38,485 nucleotides of DNA from Mycobacterium sp. UM_WGJ (lineage in GTDB: Bacteria > Actinomycetota > Actinomycetes > Mycobacteriales > Mycobacteriaceae): contig NZ_AUWR01000061.1 of NCBI RefSeq assembly GCF_000455125.1, positions 1 to 38,485 of the forward strand, written 5' to 3'. Under the pieces are notes generated by a model. It saw nothing but the letters and a program-made list of their open reading frames with translations. It made no database searches and was not told the origin of the DNA. Below, piece by piece: positions 1-7,764 of this stretch. Within the stretch, counting starts at the first letter, position 1; the number at the start of each line of letters is the position of its first letter. Position numbers and translations under genes: made by a program.

Positions 1-2
1 CC

Positions 3-767
3 CCAGGGGACTTACCCGACGTGTTCGACCGGCAGTGGCCGCTGCGGGTCGCCGACATCGACCGGCTGGGCCGCCTGCGGATGGACGCGGCTGCCCGCCA
101 CATCCAGGACATCGGCCAGGATCAGCTGCGCGAGGGCGGATATCAGGAGACGCACCCGCTGTGGATCGTACGGCGCACCATGATGGACCTGATTCGTCCG
201 ATCGAGTTCCAGGACATGCTGCGGATGCGCCGGTGGTGTTCGGGCACCTCCAACCGCTGGTGTGAGATGCGGGTCCGCATCGATGGCCGCAAGGGCGGGC
301 TGATCGAATCCGAGGCGTTCTGGATCAACATCAACCGTGAGACGCAGGGGCCGGCGCGGATCTCCGAGGACTTCCTGGCCGGGCTCAAGCGCACCACCAC
401 CGTCGATCGGTTGCGCTGGAAGGCCTACTTGAAGGCCGGGGGTCGGGAGGACGCGGACGAGATCCACGAGTACCCGATCCGGTTCACCGACATCGACCTG
501 TTCGACCACATGAACAACTCGGTGTACTGGAGCGTGGTCGAGGACTACCTGTCGAGCTATCCCGAACTGCTCGCGGCGCCGCTGCGGGTCAACCTGGAAC
601 ACGAGGCGCCGGTCGCCCTGGGGGACAAACTAGAGATCGTCTCCCATGTCCACCCGGCCGGATCGACCGATCAGTTCGGCCCCGGACTGGCCGATCGCAC
701 TGTTAGAACGCTCACATACCTGGTGGGCGAAGAGGTCAAGGCCCTCGCCGCGATCTTCCCGCTGTAA
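3..767 (+). CDS. acyl-ACP thioesterase family protein, 5' end outside window
   Basis: Predicted acyl-ACP/acyl-CoA thioesterase with two hotdog-fold halves, cleaving acyl thioesters in the cytoplasm. The reading frame is open to the left edge with no stop. The first in-window start-like codon is GTG at 21, but the residues before it (PGDLPD) continue smoothly into VFDRQWPLRVADIDR, which resembles my memory of M. tuberculosis Rv0466, so the true start is probably upstream. The second half contains the thioesterase signature RFTDIDLFDHMNNSVYW (nt about 481-530), including the HMNN core typical of FatA/4-hydroxybenzoyl-CoA thioesterase relatives. In M. tuberculosis the gene lies between ramB and icl1. 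The family call is good; the substrate is unknown. Confidence 0.85.
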   Translation, partial: PGDLPDVFDRQWPLRVADIDRLGRLRMDAAARHIQDIGQDQLREGGYQETHPLWIVRRTMMDLIRPIEFQDMLRMRRWCSGTSNRWCEMRVRIDGRKGGLIESEAFWININRETQGPARISEDFLAGLKRTTTVDRLRWKAYLKAGGREDADEIHEYPIRFTDIDLFDHMNNSVYWSVVEDYLSSYPELLAAPLRVNLEHEAPVALGDKLEIVSHVHPAGSTDQFGPGLADRTVRTLTYLVGEEVKALAAIFPL

Positions 768-778
768 CACGTTCTAGT

Positions 779-794
779 CAGTACGGGCGTACTG
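779..794. promoter_or_regulatory. inverted repeat CAGTAC-GGGC-GTACTG
   Basis: Perfect 6-bp arms around a 4-nt spacer, 12 nt after the thioesterase stop codon. It could be a weak transcription terminator or an operator for the isocitrate lyase promoter region. No T-tract follows it. Confidence 0.4.
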
Positions 795-825
795 CTAAAA
801 CGGGCGTTGACCTGTGCGGATATGT

Positions 826-837
826 TACCGGCCGGTA
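826..837. promoter_or_regulatory. 12-bp perfect palindrome TACCGGCCGGTA
   Basis: Self-complementary 12-mer in the roughly 300-bp region between the thioesterase and isocitrate lyase genes. The position suggests an operator or promoter element, but no regulator can be named for it. Confidence 0.3.
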
Positions 838-880
838 GCTTTCCGGCGGATTTCGTGACGGGCTTTCCCGATGGTTCTTC

Positions 881-893
881 GCAAACTTTGCAA
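881..893. promoter_or_regulatory. candidate RamB/PrpR-type box upstream of isocitrate lyase
   Basis: The sequence GCAAACTTTGCAA contains the ACTTTGCAA core reported for RamB/PrpR-type regulators of acetate, glyoxylate and propionate genes in actinobacteria. It lies about 175 bp upstream of the isocitrate lyase start. In M. tuberculosis ramB (Rv0465c) is the neighbouring gene just beyond the left edge of this block, which fits. The assignment rests on motif resemblance only. Confidence 0.45.
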
Positions 894-1003
894 TTTGGCC
901 GTGATGCATGGCGGAAATTGGCAAAGGAAACGGCTGGACCAGGGCAGATGTCCTGTGCCAAGGTCGCGTTAACACACCAGTGAATTGATCGGGGTGTTAG
1001 CAA

Positions 1004-1025
1004 AGCCGAGAAGCAATTCTCGGCT
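1004..1025 (+). promoter_or_regulatory. 5' leader hairpin of isocitrate lyase
   Basis: Perfect 9-bp stem (AGCCGAGAA with TTCTCGGCT) closed by a GCAA tetraloop of the GNRA class, ending 42 nt before the icl ATG. A purine-rich ribosome binding site (AAGGAG) follows before the start. If the transcript begins upstream, this would be a stable 5' stem-loop affecting mRNA stability or translation. A partly overlapping weaker inverted repeat, TAACAC...GTGTTA, spans 970-999. Confidence 0.5.
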
Positions 1026-1067
1026 CCGGCGACCCCGACCGATCGAGAACGCAAAGGAGCGCATCCT

Positions 1068-2354
1068 ATGTCGACCGTTGGCACGCCGAAGAGCCCCGAG
1101 CAGATCCAGCACGACTGGGACCACAACCCGCGGTGGAAGGGTGTCACCCGCACCTACTCCGCGGAGGATGTCGTCGCGCTCCAGGGCCATGTCGTCGAGG
1201 AGCACACCCTGGCCCGTCGTGGCGCCGAGGTGCTGTGGGAGCAGCTGCACGACCTGGACTACATCAACGCCCTGGGCGCGCTGACCGGCAACATGGCCGT
1301 CCAGCAGGTTCGGGCCGGCCTGAAGGCCATCTACCTGTCCGGGTGGCAGGTCGCCGGTGACGCCAACCTGTCCGGCCACACCTACCCCGACCAGAGCCTC
1401 TACCCCGCCAACTCGGTGCCGCAGGTGGTGCGCCGGATCAACAACGCGCTGCTGCGTGCCGACGAGATCGCCAAGGTCGAGGGCGACACCTCGGTGGACA
1501 ACTGGCTGGCCCCGATCGTGGCCGACGGCGAGGCCGGCTTCGGTGGCGCGCTCAATGTCTACGAGCTGCAGAAGGCGATGATCGCCGCCGGTGTCGCGGG
1601 TTCGCACTGGGAGGACCAGCTGGCCTCGGAGAAGAAGTGTGGCCACCTCGGCGGCAAGGTGCTGATCCCCACCCAGCAGCACATCCGCACCCTGACCTCG
1701 GCTCGTCTGGCCGCTGACGTCGCCGACGTGCCGACCGTGGTGATCGCCCGGACCGACGCCGAGGCCGCCACGCTGATCACCTCCGACGTCGACGAGCGCG
1801 ACCGGCCGTTCATCACCGGTGAGCGGACCGCGGAGGGCTTCTACTACACCAAGAACGGTCTGGAGCCGTGCATCGCGCGTGCCAAGGCCTACGCGCCCTA
1901 CGCCGACCTGATCTGGATGGAGACCGGTACCCCGGACCTGGAGCTGGCCCGCAAGTTCGCTGAGGGCGTCAAGTCGGAGTTCCCGGACCAGATGCTGGCC
2001 TACAACTGCTCGCCGTCGTTCAACTGGAAGCAGCACCTGGACGACGCGACCATCGCGAAGTTCCAGAACGAGCTGGGCGCCATGGGCTTCAAGTTCCAGT
2101 TCATCACGCTGGCCGGCTTCCACGCCCTGAACTACTCGATGTTCGATCTGGCCCACGGCTACGCCCGCAAGCAGATGAGCGCCTATGTCGAGTTGCAGGA
2201 GCGCGAGTTCGCCGCCGAGGAGCGCGGCTACACCGCCACCAAGCACCAGCGCGAGGTCGGTGCCGGCTACTTCGACCGGATCGCCACCACCGTGGACCCG
2301 ACCTCGTCGACCACGGCGCTGGCCGGTTCCACCGAAGAGGGCCAGTTCCACTGA
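1068..2354 (+). CDS. icl: isocitrate lyase
   Basis: Isocitrate lyase (EC 4.1.3.1) splits isocitrate into succinate and glyoxylate in the glyoxylate shunt and, in mycobacteria, also acts as methylisocitrate lyase for propionyl-CoA detoxification. The 428-residue length equals M. tuberculosis Icl1. The signature [10 protein letters not shown] is present with the catalytic Cys at residue 191, the known mycobacterial numbering. The substrate-binding motif SPSFNW is also visible. ATG at 1068 is preceded by AAGGAG at suitable spacing. It is followed by two strong hairpins before fadB2. A RamB/PrpR-type box and a leader hairpin upstream suggest carbon-source control. Confidence 0.97.
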   Translation: MSTVGTPKSPEQIQHDWDHNPRWKGVTRTYSAEDVVALQGHVVEEHTLARRGAEVLWEQLHDLDYINALGALTGNMAVQQVRAGLKAIYLSGWQVAGDANLSGHTYPDQSLYPANSVPQVVRRINNALLRADEIAKVEGDTSVDNWLAPIVADGEAGFGGALNVYELQKAMIAAGVAGSHWEDQLASEKKCGHLGGKVLIPTQQHIRTLTSARLAADVADVPTVVIARTDAEAATLITSDVDERDRPFITGERTAEGFYYTKNGLEPCIARAKAYAPYADLIWMETGTPDLELARKFAEGVKSEFPDQMLAYNCSPSFNWKQHLDDATIAKFQNELGAMGFKFQFITLAGFHALNYSMFDLAHGYARKQMSAYVELQEREFAAEERGYTATKHQREVGAGYFDRIATTVDPTSSTTALAGSTEEGQFH

Positions 2355-2420
2355 GCCGAGTGGCGCCAGCCACGAGGCGAGGTGGAACCGAAGGTGTGAG
2401 CCACTGAGCCGCTGACATTT

Positions 2421-2450
2421 CCCGCGGTGGAAGTCGGATTGCACCGCGGG
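2421..2450 (+). terminator. hairpin 1 downstream of icl
   Basis: Perfect 9-bp arms CCCGCGGTG and CACCGCGGG around a 12-nt loop, 66 nt after the icl stop. There is no U-tract, as is common for mycobacterial terminators, so it may instead be a processing or stability element. Confidence 0.5.
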
Positions 2451-2464
2451 GGAGTTGACAGCGC

Positions 2465-2495
2465 AGGCCCCGTCCAGCCAGCCTGGGCGGGGCCT
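2465..2495 (+). terminator. hairpin 2 between icl and fadB2
   Basis: AGGCCCCG pairs perfectly with CGGGGCCT. The stem continues inward through a T.G pair and CCAG/CTGG to a 5-nt loop, giving about 13 paired positions. It ends 28 nt before the fadB2 start. With hairpin 1 it forms a tandem pair that could end icl transcription or attenuate read-through into fadB2. Confidence 0.55.
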
Positions 2496-2523
2496 GTTGC
2501 TGCCGTTGACTGAAAGGGAGATC

Positions 2524-3378
2524 GTGTCGATCCAACGTGTAGGTGTTATCGGAGCCGGGCAGATGGGCGCCGGAATCGCCGAGGTGTCGGCGCGTGCCGG
2601 CGTCGAGGTGAAGATCTTCGAGACCACCGACGCACTGGTCACCGCGGGCCGCAACCGAATCGTCAAGTCGCTGGAGCGCGGCGTGAGCGCCGGCAAGATC
2701 ACCGAGCGCGAGCGCGACGACGCGCTCGCGAACCTGACCTTCACCACCGACCTCGGTGACTTGGCGGACCGTCAGCTGATCATCGAGGCCGTCATCGAAG
2801 ACGACACGGTCAAGTCGAAGATCTTCGCCGAGCTGGACCGGGTGATCACCGACCCCGACGCCGTGCTCGCGTCGAACACCTCGTCCATCCCGATCATGAA
2901 GATCGCCGCTGCCACGCAGAACCCGCAGCGGGTGTTGGGCCTGCACTTCTTCAACCCGGTTCCGGTGCTGCCGCTGGTCGAGCTGGTCAGCACGCTGGTC
3001 ACCGACCCCGCCGCCGCGGACCGCACCGAGGACTTCGCCAGTGCGGTGCTGGGCAAACAGGTGGTGCGCTGCTCGGACCGCTCCGGCTTCGTGGTGAACG
3101 CCCTGCTGGTGCCCTACCTGCTGTCGGCGGTGCGCATGCTCGAGTCGGGTTTTGCCACCGTCGAGGACATCGACAAGGCCATCGTCGCCGGCCTGTCGCA
3201 CCCGATGGGCCCGCTGCGGCTGTCCGACCTGGTCGGCCTGGACACGCTGAAGCTGATCGCGGACAAGATGTACGAGGAGTTCAAGGAGCCGCTCTACGCC
3301 GCGCCGCCGCTGCTGCTGCGCATGGTCGAGGCCGGCCAGCTGGGCAAGAAGTCCGGCCGGGGCTTCTACACCTACTGA
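2524..3378 (+). CDS. fadB2: 3-hydroxybutyryl-CoA dehydrogenase
   Basis: NAD(P)-dependent 3-hydroxyacyl-CoA dehydrogenase interconverting 3-hydroxybutyryl-CoA and acetoacetyl-CoA in fatty-acid breakdown and C4 metabolism. The N-terminal Rossmann motif GVIGAGQMGAGIAE is at residues 6-19, followed by the family motif LGLHFFNPVPV and a C-terminal 3HCDH domain ending KKSGRGFYTY. The GTG start at 2524 was chosen because GAAAGGGAG precedes it and it gives 284 residues, close to M. tuberculosis FadB2. The upstream in-frame extension would run through the hairpin. Placement after icl matches the mycobacterial order and suggests shared use on fatty-acid carbon. Confidence 0.93.
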   Translation: MSIQRVGVIGAGQMGAGIAEVSARAGVEVKIFETTDALVTAGRNRIVKSLERGVSAGKITERERDDALANLTFTTDLGDLADRQLIIEAVIEDDTVKSKIFAELDRVITDPDAVLASNTSSIPIMKIAAATQNPQRVLGLHFFNPVPVLPLVELVSTLVTDPAAADRTEDFASAVLGKQVVRCSDRSGFVVNALLVPYLLSAVRMLESGFATVEDIDKAIVAGLSHPMGPLRLSDLVGLDTLKLIADKMYEEFKEPLYAAPPLLLRMVEAGQLGKKSGRGFYTY

Positions 3379-3382
3379 TCCG

Positions 3383-3829
3383 CTAGTGCGTGGGGGTCAC
3401 GCCGAAGACGAACCAGCACGGCTTGCCCTCCATGGGAGAGTCGAACGGCGTTGCGGTGCGGGACAAGCCCTCCGGCGGTAGCAGGGTTGGGGCCCCGTTG
3501 AAGATGACGCACTTCGTGCTGGTGATCAGGTCCTGCGGCGGACGGTCCCCGGGCGGGGTGTTCTGACCGTTCTGGCCGGCGGCGCGCGCTGCCTGGTCGG
3601 CGGCTTTCGGCGCCTCGCCAATGGCGCGATTGGCGATACCGGCACCGCATGCCTGCGGATCCTGCGGTTGCTGGCTTTGGTCGCCGCTTGCGCAGGCGTC
3701 CTGCCCTTGCCCGCCCGGCTGATCCGGGTCGTCCGCGCCGGCCAGTGACGCACCGCTGAGGAATGCTCCGGCAGCGATCAGCGCCGACACGACCGTCTTG
3801 GCGGCCTGCCGGTAGCCCGTTGTGGCCAT
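3383..3829 (-). CDS. small secreted protein of unknown function
   Basis: A 148-residue protein that I cannot assign to a family. Residues 1-32 look like a Sec signal peptide: a basic start (MATTGYRQAAK), a hydrophobic core and an ASLAGA-D cleavage region. The mature part begins with a Gln/Pro/Asp-rich, probably disordered stretch with two cysteines, followed by a more ordered C-terminus with two more (KCVIF, KPCWF), so two disulfides are possible. The ATG is preceded on the minus strand by GGAAGGCAGG. It converges on fadB2, with stops 4 nt apart. In M. tuberculosis this interval holds umaA and pcaA, as I recall. The upstream 144 bp (3830-3973) have no other visible gene. Confidence 0.75.
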   Translation of the reverse strand: MATTGYRQAAKTVVSALIAAGAFLSGASLAGADDPDQPGGQGQDACASGDQSQQPQDPQACGAGIANRAIGEAPKAADQAARAAGQNGQNTPPGDRPPQDLITSTKCVIFNGAPTLLPPEGLSRTATPFDSPMEGKPCWFVFGVTPTH

Positions 3830-3973
3830 GGTGAGGCACCTGCCTTCCGTCGATGGGACTGCGCGTCACAACAGGTCGGTTCTGACGTCCCGTTTGCGAC
3901 GGTAGGAGATTGCGCCGTCGAGAGATACAGGGATTTCCCTGGTAATCGGCAGTGTCCGATGGGGGAGGCCAGG

Positions 3974-4723
3974 TCAGTGCGCGGACCGCGCCGATGCGTC
4001 GGCGGTGCGCGCCTGCACGCTGGCCGCCCGCCGCCACGGCAATATCGGTGACGGGTGCGGCCCGGCGTTGAACTTTTCCAGCGATCCGCCCACCTCGACG
4101 ATCCCGCACAGCGCGTTCCAGGTCATCATCGTCAGGTAGTCGATCAGGTCGCCGGCGCTCATCCGCGGGTCCAGCAGCCACGAGTGAGTGGCCAGCTGCA
4201 CTCCGCCGACGGTCATGTACGCCCACGGCTCCACCCCGCGGGTGTCCATCCCGACCGCGTTCATGCGGCGGCGCAGCATCACCGCGAGCATCCTGGCGAT
4301 GATGCGCTCGGAGTCGGCGATCACCTTGCTCTTGCTGGCCGAGCTGTTGGCCATCACGAACCGGTAGGGCTCGGGTTCGTTGGCGACGGTCTGCACGTAT
4401 ACCCGGATGATCTCGCGAACCAGGTCGAATCCGTCCAGGTTCGCCGACAACGCCGACGCCATGTTCGGGATCAAGGTGGTCTGCGCGAAGCGCATCATCA
4501 CCGCGGTGGTGAGGTCGTTCTTGTCGACGAAATACCGGTACAGGACCGTCTTGGACACGCCGATCTCTGCGGCGATCTCGTCCATGCTCACATAGCGGCC
4601 GCGGCGCCGGATCGCCTCGATCGTTCCGTCGATGAGGTCGTTGCGGCGGTCGACCTTGTGCTGGTGCCAACGCCGCTTACGACCGTCTGTCTTGGCGGTG
4701 CCGGCTTGGAGCTGCTCTGCCAC
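3974..4723 (-). CDS. TetR family transcriptional regulator
   Basis: TetR-type repressor resembling M. tuberculosis Rv0472c. The N-terminal helix-turn-helix is clear: GTIEAIRRRGRYVSMDEIAAEIGVSK then TVLYRYFVDKNDL, followed by a helical ligand-binding domain of unknown ligand. The GTG at 4723 is preferred over an upstream TTG at 4777 because the extra 18 residues are not family-like. A minus-strand hexamer TATTAT at about 4757-4762 could be a -10 lying inside that extension. The 249-residue length fits the family. It is divergent from the DUF445 gene, and tandem 57-bp repeats with palindromes between them are candidate operators. Confidence 0.88.
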   Translation of the reverse strand: MAEQLQAGTAKTDGRKRRWHQHKVDRRNDLIDGTIEAIRRRGRYVSMDEIAAEIGVSKTVLYRYFVDKNDLTTAVMMRFAQTTLIPNMASALSANLDGFDLVREIIRVYVQTVANEPEPYRFVMANSSASKSKVIADSERIIARMLAVMLRRRMNAVGMDTRGVEPWAYMTVGGVQLATHSWLLDPRMSAGDLIDYLTMMTWNALCGIVEVGGSLEKFNAGPHPSPILPWRRAASVQARTADASARSAH

Positions 4724-4800
4724 TATCGCGGATTCCCATTCCCTAGACGCAATAGATAATACGGGCTGGTGCAGCAAACTCTGTGGTCCGGTAACAGTTA

Positions 4801-4914
4801 CCGGCGGTTTGGCGAGGCTCGCCGGAGGTGAGGCGAAGCTGGAACTGCCGCATACATCCGGCGGTTTGGCGAGGCTCGCCGGAGGTGAGGCGAAGTTGAA
4901 ACTGCCGCATATGC
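4801..4914. repeat. two-copy 57-bp tandem direct repeat
   Basis: Copies are 4801-4857 and 4858-4914. They differ at two positions in the first 53 bases, plus the last few bases. Each contains the palindrome GGCGAG-G-CTCGCC (4811-4823 and 4868-4880) followed by a GGTGAGGCGAAG segment. The period is a multiple of three, but no convincing coding frame belongs to it. It lies in the divergent TetR/DUF445 promoter region, so repeated operator sites are the simplest reading; a recent slippage duplication of unknown function is the alternative. Confidence 0.85.
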
Positions 4915-4926
4915 CCAGCCGCGTAG

Positions 4927-6279
4927 TTGGCGGATGATGGTGGTGTGGTGCATCCAGAGAACCAGTCGAGTTGGCCGGGCGCCGCGCGAACCGTGCAGTC
5001 GTTGGCGGAGTCGTTCGCGGGCGCTGATCCGGACGCGGACGCGGTCCGATTGCGTGATCTGCGCCGGATGAAAGTGGTGGCGCTGAGCTTCCTGCTCGGC
5101 GCCACTGTGGTCTTCCTGCTGTGTCGGTGGGCGCAGGCTGACGGTACAGCTCCCCTCTGGGTGGGTTACGTCGGCGCCGCCGCCGAGGCCGGCATGGTCG
5201 GCGCGCTTGCGGACTGGTTTGCGGTCACCGCACTGTTCAAGCATCCGCTGGGTATACCCATCCCGCACACCGCGATCATCAAGCGCAAGAAAGACCAGCT
5301 CGGGGAGGGGCTGGGCACTTTCGTGCGGGAGAACTTCCTGTCACCGCCGGTGATCGAGACCAAGCTGCGCGACGCGCAGATCGCCGGCCGGGTGGGCAAA
5401 TGGCTGTCGGAGCCGACGCATGCCGAGCGGGTGGCCGCCGAAACCTCGACCGTGCTGCGGGTCCTGATCGAGATGCTGCGCGACGACGATGTCCAGGATT
5501 TGATCGACCGGATGATCGTGCAACGCATCGCCGAGCCGCACTGGGGCCCGCCGGTCGGCCGGGTGCTGGGTTCCCTGCTGGCGGAGAACCGGCAGGAGGC
5601 GCTGATCCAGCTGTTGGCCGACCGGGCCTTCCAGTGGTCGCTCAATGCCGGCGAAGTCATCCAGCGGGTCGTCGAGCGTGACTCGCCGACCTGGTCGCCG
5701 CGATTCGTCGACCACCTGGTCGGCGACCGCATCCACCGTGAACTGATGGATTTCACCGACAAGGTGCGACGTAATCCTGATCACGAACTGCGGCGCAGCG
5801 CGACCCGATTCCTGTTCGAATTCGCCGATGATCTGCAGCACGACCAAGCGACCATCGCGAAGGCCGACGCGGTCAAAGAGCAGCTGATGGCCCGCGAGGA
5901 AGTCGCCAAGGCTGCGGAGACTGCCTGGCGGACGCTCAAGCGACTGGTGCTCGAAGGCGTCGACGACCCGTCCAGCGCGCTGCGGACGCGGGTGGCCGCG
6001 ACCGTGGTCCAGGTCGGAGAATCGTTGCGTGACAAGGCCGAACTGCGCGACAAGGTCGACAACTGGATCGTGCGGGGAGCCCAGCATCTGGTGGGTCGCT
6101 ACGGGGTGGAGATCACCGCAATCATCACCGAGACCATCGAGCGCTGGGATGCCGCCGAAGCGAGCCGGCGAATCGAACTGCACGTCGGGCGTGACTTGCA
6201 GTTCATCCGGATCAACGGCACGGTAGTCGGCTCGCTGGCCGGCCTGGCGATCTACGCCATAGCTCAACTTATGTTCTGA
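4927..6279 (+). CDS. DUF445 family membrane protein
   Basis: About 450 residues resembling M. tuberculosis Rv0473. The DUF445 signature is clear: a first membrane helix (VVALSFLLGATVVFLLCRW, residues about 50-68), then GYVGAAAEAGMVGALADWFAVTALFKHPLGIPIPHTAII with KRKKDQLGEGLG. A long charged helical region follows and a C-terminal membrane helix (VVGSLAGLAIYAIAQLMF) closes the protein. The molecular function of DUF445 is unknown. Start choice is uncertain: TTG at 4927 lacks a clear ribosome site, and in-frame GTGs at 4945 or 4948 are equally possible. Confidence 0.88.
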   Translation: MADDGGVVHPENQSSWPGAARTVQSLAESFAGADPDADAVRLRDLRRMKVVALSFLLGATVVFLLCRWAQADGTAPLWVGYVGAAAEAGMVGALADWFAVTALFKHPLGIPIPHTAIIKRKKDQLGEGLGTFVRENFLSPPVIETKLRDAQIAGRVGKWLSEPTHAERVAAETSTVLRVLIEMLRDDDVQDLIDRMIVQRIAEPHWGPPVGRVLGSLLAENRQEALIQLLADRAFQWSLNAGEVIQRVVERDSPTWSPRFVDHLVGDRIHRELMDFTDKVRRNPDHELRRSATRFLFEFADDLQHDQATIAKADAVKEQLMAREEVAKAAETAWRTLKRLVLEGVDDPSSALRTRVAATVVQVGESLRDKAELRDKVDNWIVRGAQHLVGRYGVEITAIITETIERWDAAEASRRIELHVGRDLQFIRINGTVVGSLAGLAIYAIAQLMF

Positions 6280-6291
6280 CCTGCGCTAGCA

Positions 6292-6325
6292 AGTGCTTGC
6301 AAAAGTTAGCACTAGGCCGTATCGT
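6292..6325 (+). promoter_or_regulatory. promoter with overlapping inverted repeat for the XRE regulator gene
   Basis: A -35 TTGCAA (6297-6302) and -10 TATCGT (6320-6325) are separated by exactly 17 nt. An inverted repeat AGTGCT (6292-6297) / AGCACT (6308-6313) overlaps the -35 and spacer, and a second repeat GCAAG-TG-CTTGC (6289-6300) overlaps its left arm. This layout is typical of an autoregulatory operator. The expected transcript start near 6332 supports the start codon at 6367. Confidence 0.6.
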
Positions 6326-6366
6326 GGCACGTGCCAGCAATCGCAAGTCCACGAAAGGGGTCACCG

Positions 6367-6759
6367 GTGTCGCAGGATGACAAGCTCGCCGCGGTGGTCT
6401 CCACGGCAGCGGCGGATATCGGTAGCTTCATCCGGTCCCAGCGCGAAGCCGCGCAGGTGTCCATGCGTCAGCTGGCCGACAAGGCCGGCGTCAGCAACCC
6501 GTATCTGAGTCAGATCGAACGTGGACTGCGTAAACCTTCCGCTGACGTCCTCAACCAGATCGCCAAGGCCCTCAGGGTTTCCGCCGAGGTGCTCTACATC
6601 CGGGCGGGAATTTTGGAGCCGAGCGAGAAGAGCGAGGTCCGTGACGCCGTAATTGCCGATGCAGCGATCACGGAACGGCAAAAGCAGGTTCTGCTCGACA
6701 TCTACACGTCTTTCGTCCAGCAGAACGAAGCCGACGGTGAGGAGATGCCACCTGACTGA
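6367..6759 (+). CDS. XRE family transcriptional regulator
   Basis: A 130-residue Cro/C1-type regulator similar to M. tuberculosis Rv0474. The helix-turn-helix spans IRSQREAAQVSMRQLADKAGVSNPYLSQIERGLRKPSADVLNQIAKAL (residues about 23-70). The helical C-terminus may mediate dimerisation. GTG at 6367 was chosen because GAAAGGGG ends 6 nt before it; an in-frame GTG at 6331 lies about where transcription should start. hbhA follows 61 bp downstream, making it a plausible co-transcribed gene or target. The palindromic promoter suggests self-regulation. Confidence 0.9.
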   Translation: MSQDDKLAAVVSTAAADIGSFIRSQREAAQVSMRQLADKAGVSNPYLSQIERGLRKPSADVLNQIAKALRVSAEVLYIRAGILEPSEKSEVRDAVIADAAITERQKQVLLDIYTSFVQQNEADGEEMPPD

Positions 6760-6820
6760 TCCTCTGTCGTTCTCCTGACCGAATTACCTACGCACGATTT
6801 CAACCTGAAAGGAACCCGAC

Positions 6821-7435
6821 ATGGCCGAGAACCCGACCATCGATGAACTGAAGGCCCCGCTGCTCGCCGCGCTCGGCGCCGCCGACCTGGCGCTGGCCAC
6901 CGTGAACGACCTCGTCGCCAACCTGCGCGATCGCGCCGGCGAAGCGCGCGAGGACGCCAGCACCCGGGTTGAGGAGAGCCGCGCTCGCCTGAACAAGCTG
7001 CAGGAGGAACTGCCCGAGCAGCTCGCCGAGCTGCGGGAGCGCTTCACCAGCGAGGAGCTGCGCAAGGCCGCCGAGGGCTACGTGGAGGCGGCCAGCGAGC
7101 GGTACAACGACCTGGTGGCGCGCGGTGAGGCCGCCCTGGTGCGGCTGCGCAGCCAGTCCGGTCTGGACGACGCCTCGGCGCAGGTGGAGGGCTATGTCGA
7201 CCAGGCCGTCGAGTTGACCCAGGAGGTGCTGGGCAACGTCGCGTCGCAGACCCGTGAGGTCGGCGAGCGCGCCGCCAAGCTGGTCGGCATCGAGCTGCCC
7301 AAGAAGGACGAGCCGGCGCCGGCCCCCGCCAAGAAGGCTCCGGCTGCCAAGAAGGCTGCTCCGGCTGCCAAGAAGGCTCCGGCCAAGAAGGCCGCCGCCA
7401 AGAAGGCTCCGGCCAAGAAGGTCACCCAGAAGTAG
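6821..7435 (+). CDS. hbhA: heparin-binding haemagglutinin
   Basis: Surface-associated adhesin binding sulfated glycans on host cells, also linked to lipid inclusions. The 204-residue protein has no signal peptide, as known for HbhA. The N-terminal region ([24 protein letters not shown]) is followed by a long coiled coil (residues about 35-110). The C-terminus from about residue 165 is a Lys/Ala/Pro repeat tail with [10 protein letters not shown] units, the heparin-binding part, which is methylated on lysines in M. tuberculosis. GGAAC after GAAA gives the ribosome site for the ATG at 6821. The tail is low-complexity DNA and could vary in length between strains. Confidence 0.95.
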   Translation: MAENPTIDELKAPLLAALGAADLALATVNDLVANLRDRAGEAREDASTRVEESRARLNKLQEELPEQLAELRERFTSEELRKAAEGYVEAASERYNDLVARGEAALVRLRSQSGLDDASAQVEGYVDQAVELTQEVLGNVASQTREVGERAAKLVGIELPKKDEPAPAPAKKAPAAKKAAPAAKKAPAKKAAAKKAPAKKVTQK

Positions 7436-7466
7436 TCGCAGTTCGACGCCCGGGACGGTGCCCGCC

Positions 7467-7472
7467 TAGGCT
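7467..7472 (+). promoter_or_regulatory. -10 hexamer TAGGCT, leaderless start of DUF2516 gene
   Basis: TANNNT-type -10 with 6 nt to the GTG at 7479. No ribosome binding site is visible, consistent with a leaderless transcript. Confidence 0.4.
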
Positions 7473-7478
7473 TGCAGC

Positions 7479-7760
7479 GTGATCGCTGCGAACCTGGTGG
7501 GTACCGTCCTTGGCGTTTTGCAGATAGCTGTCTTCGCGACGTCGGTGTACGCCTTTGTGCACGCCGCGATGCAACGCTCCGACGCCTACCCCGCCGCTGA
7601 CAAGCTCACCAAGCCGGTCTGGCTGGTGATCCTCGGGGTGTGCGGGCTGCTGGCATTGCTGTTGCAGGTGATGGGGATGGCGATCGCGGCCTGCGCGGCA
7701 GGGGTCTACCTGGTGGACGTGCGGCCCCGACTCCTTGAGGTCCAAGGCAAGTCCCGCTAG
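7479..7760 (+). CDS. DUF2516 family small membrane protein
   Basis: A 93-residue protein resembling M. tuberculosis Rv0476. Two or three hydrophobic segments are visible: residues about 5-27 ([23 protein letters not shown]) and about 47-77 ([20 protein letters not shown], then [14 protein letters not shown]). A charged loop ([13 protein letters not shown]) separates them. No catalytic motif is seen and the function is unknown. The GTG at 7479 lacks a ribosome site but has a -10-like hexamer just upstream. The next gene starts 4 nt after its stop, so the two are probably co-transcribed. Confidence 0.82.
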   Translation: MIAANLVGTVLGVLQIAVFATSVYAFVHAAMQRSDAYPAADKLTKPVWLVILGVCGLLALLLQVMGMAIAACAAGVYLVDVRPRLLEVQGKSR

Positions 7761-7764
7761 CCCC

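Noticed and set aside
4801-5268. Coding frames running through the 57-bp repeats on both strands
   Set aside because: The period is divisible by three, so frames stay open, but the translations are just the repeat and show no family features or ribosome sites.
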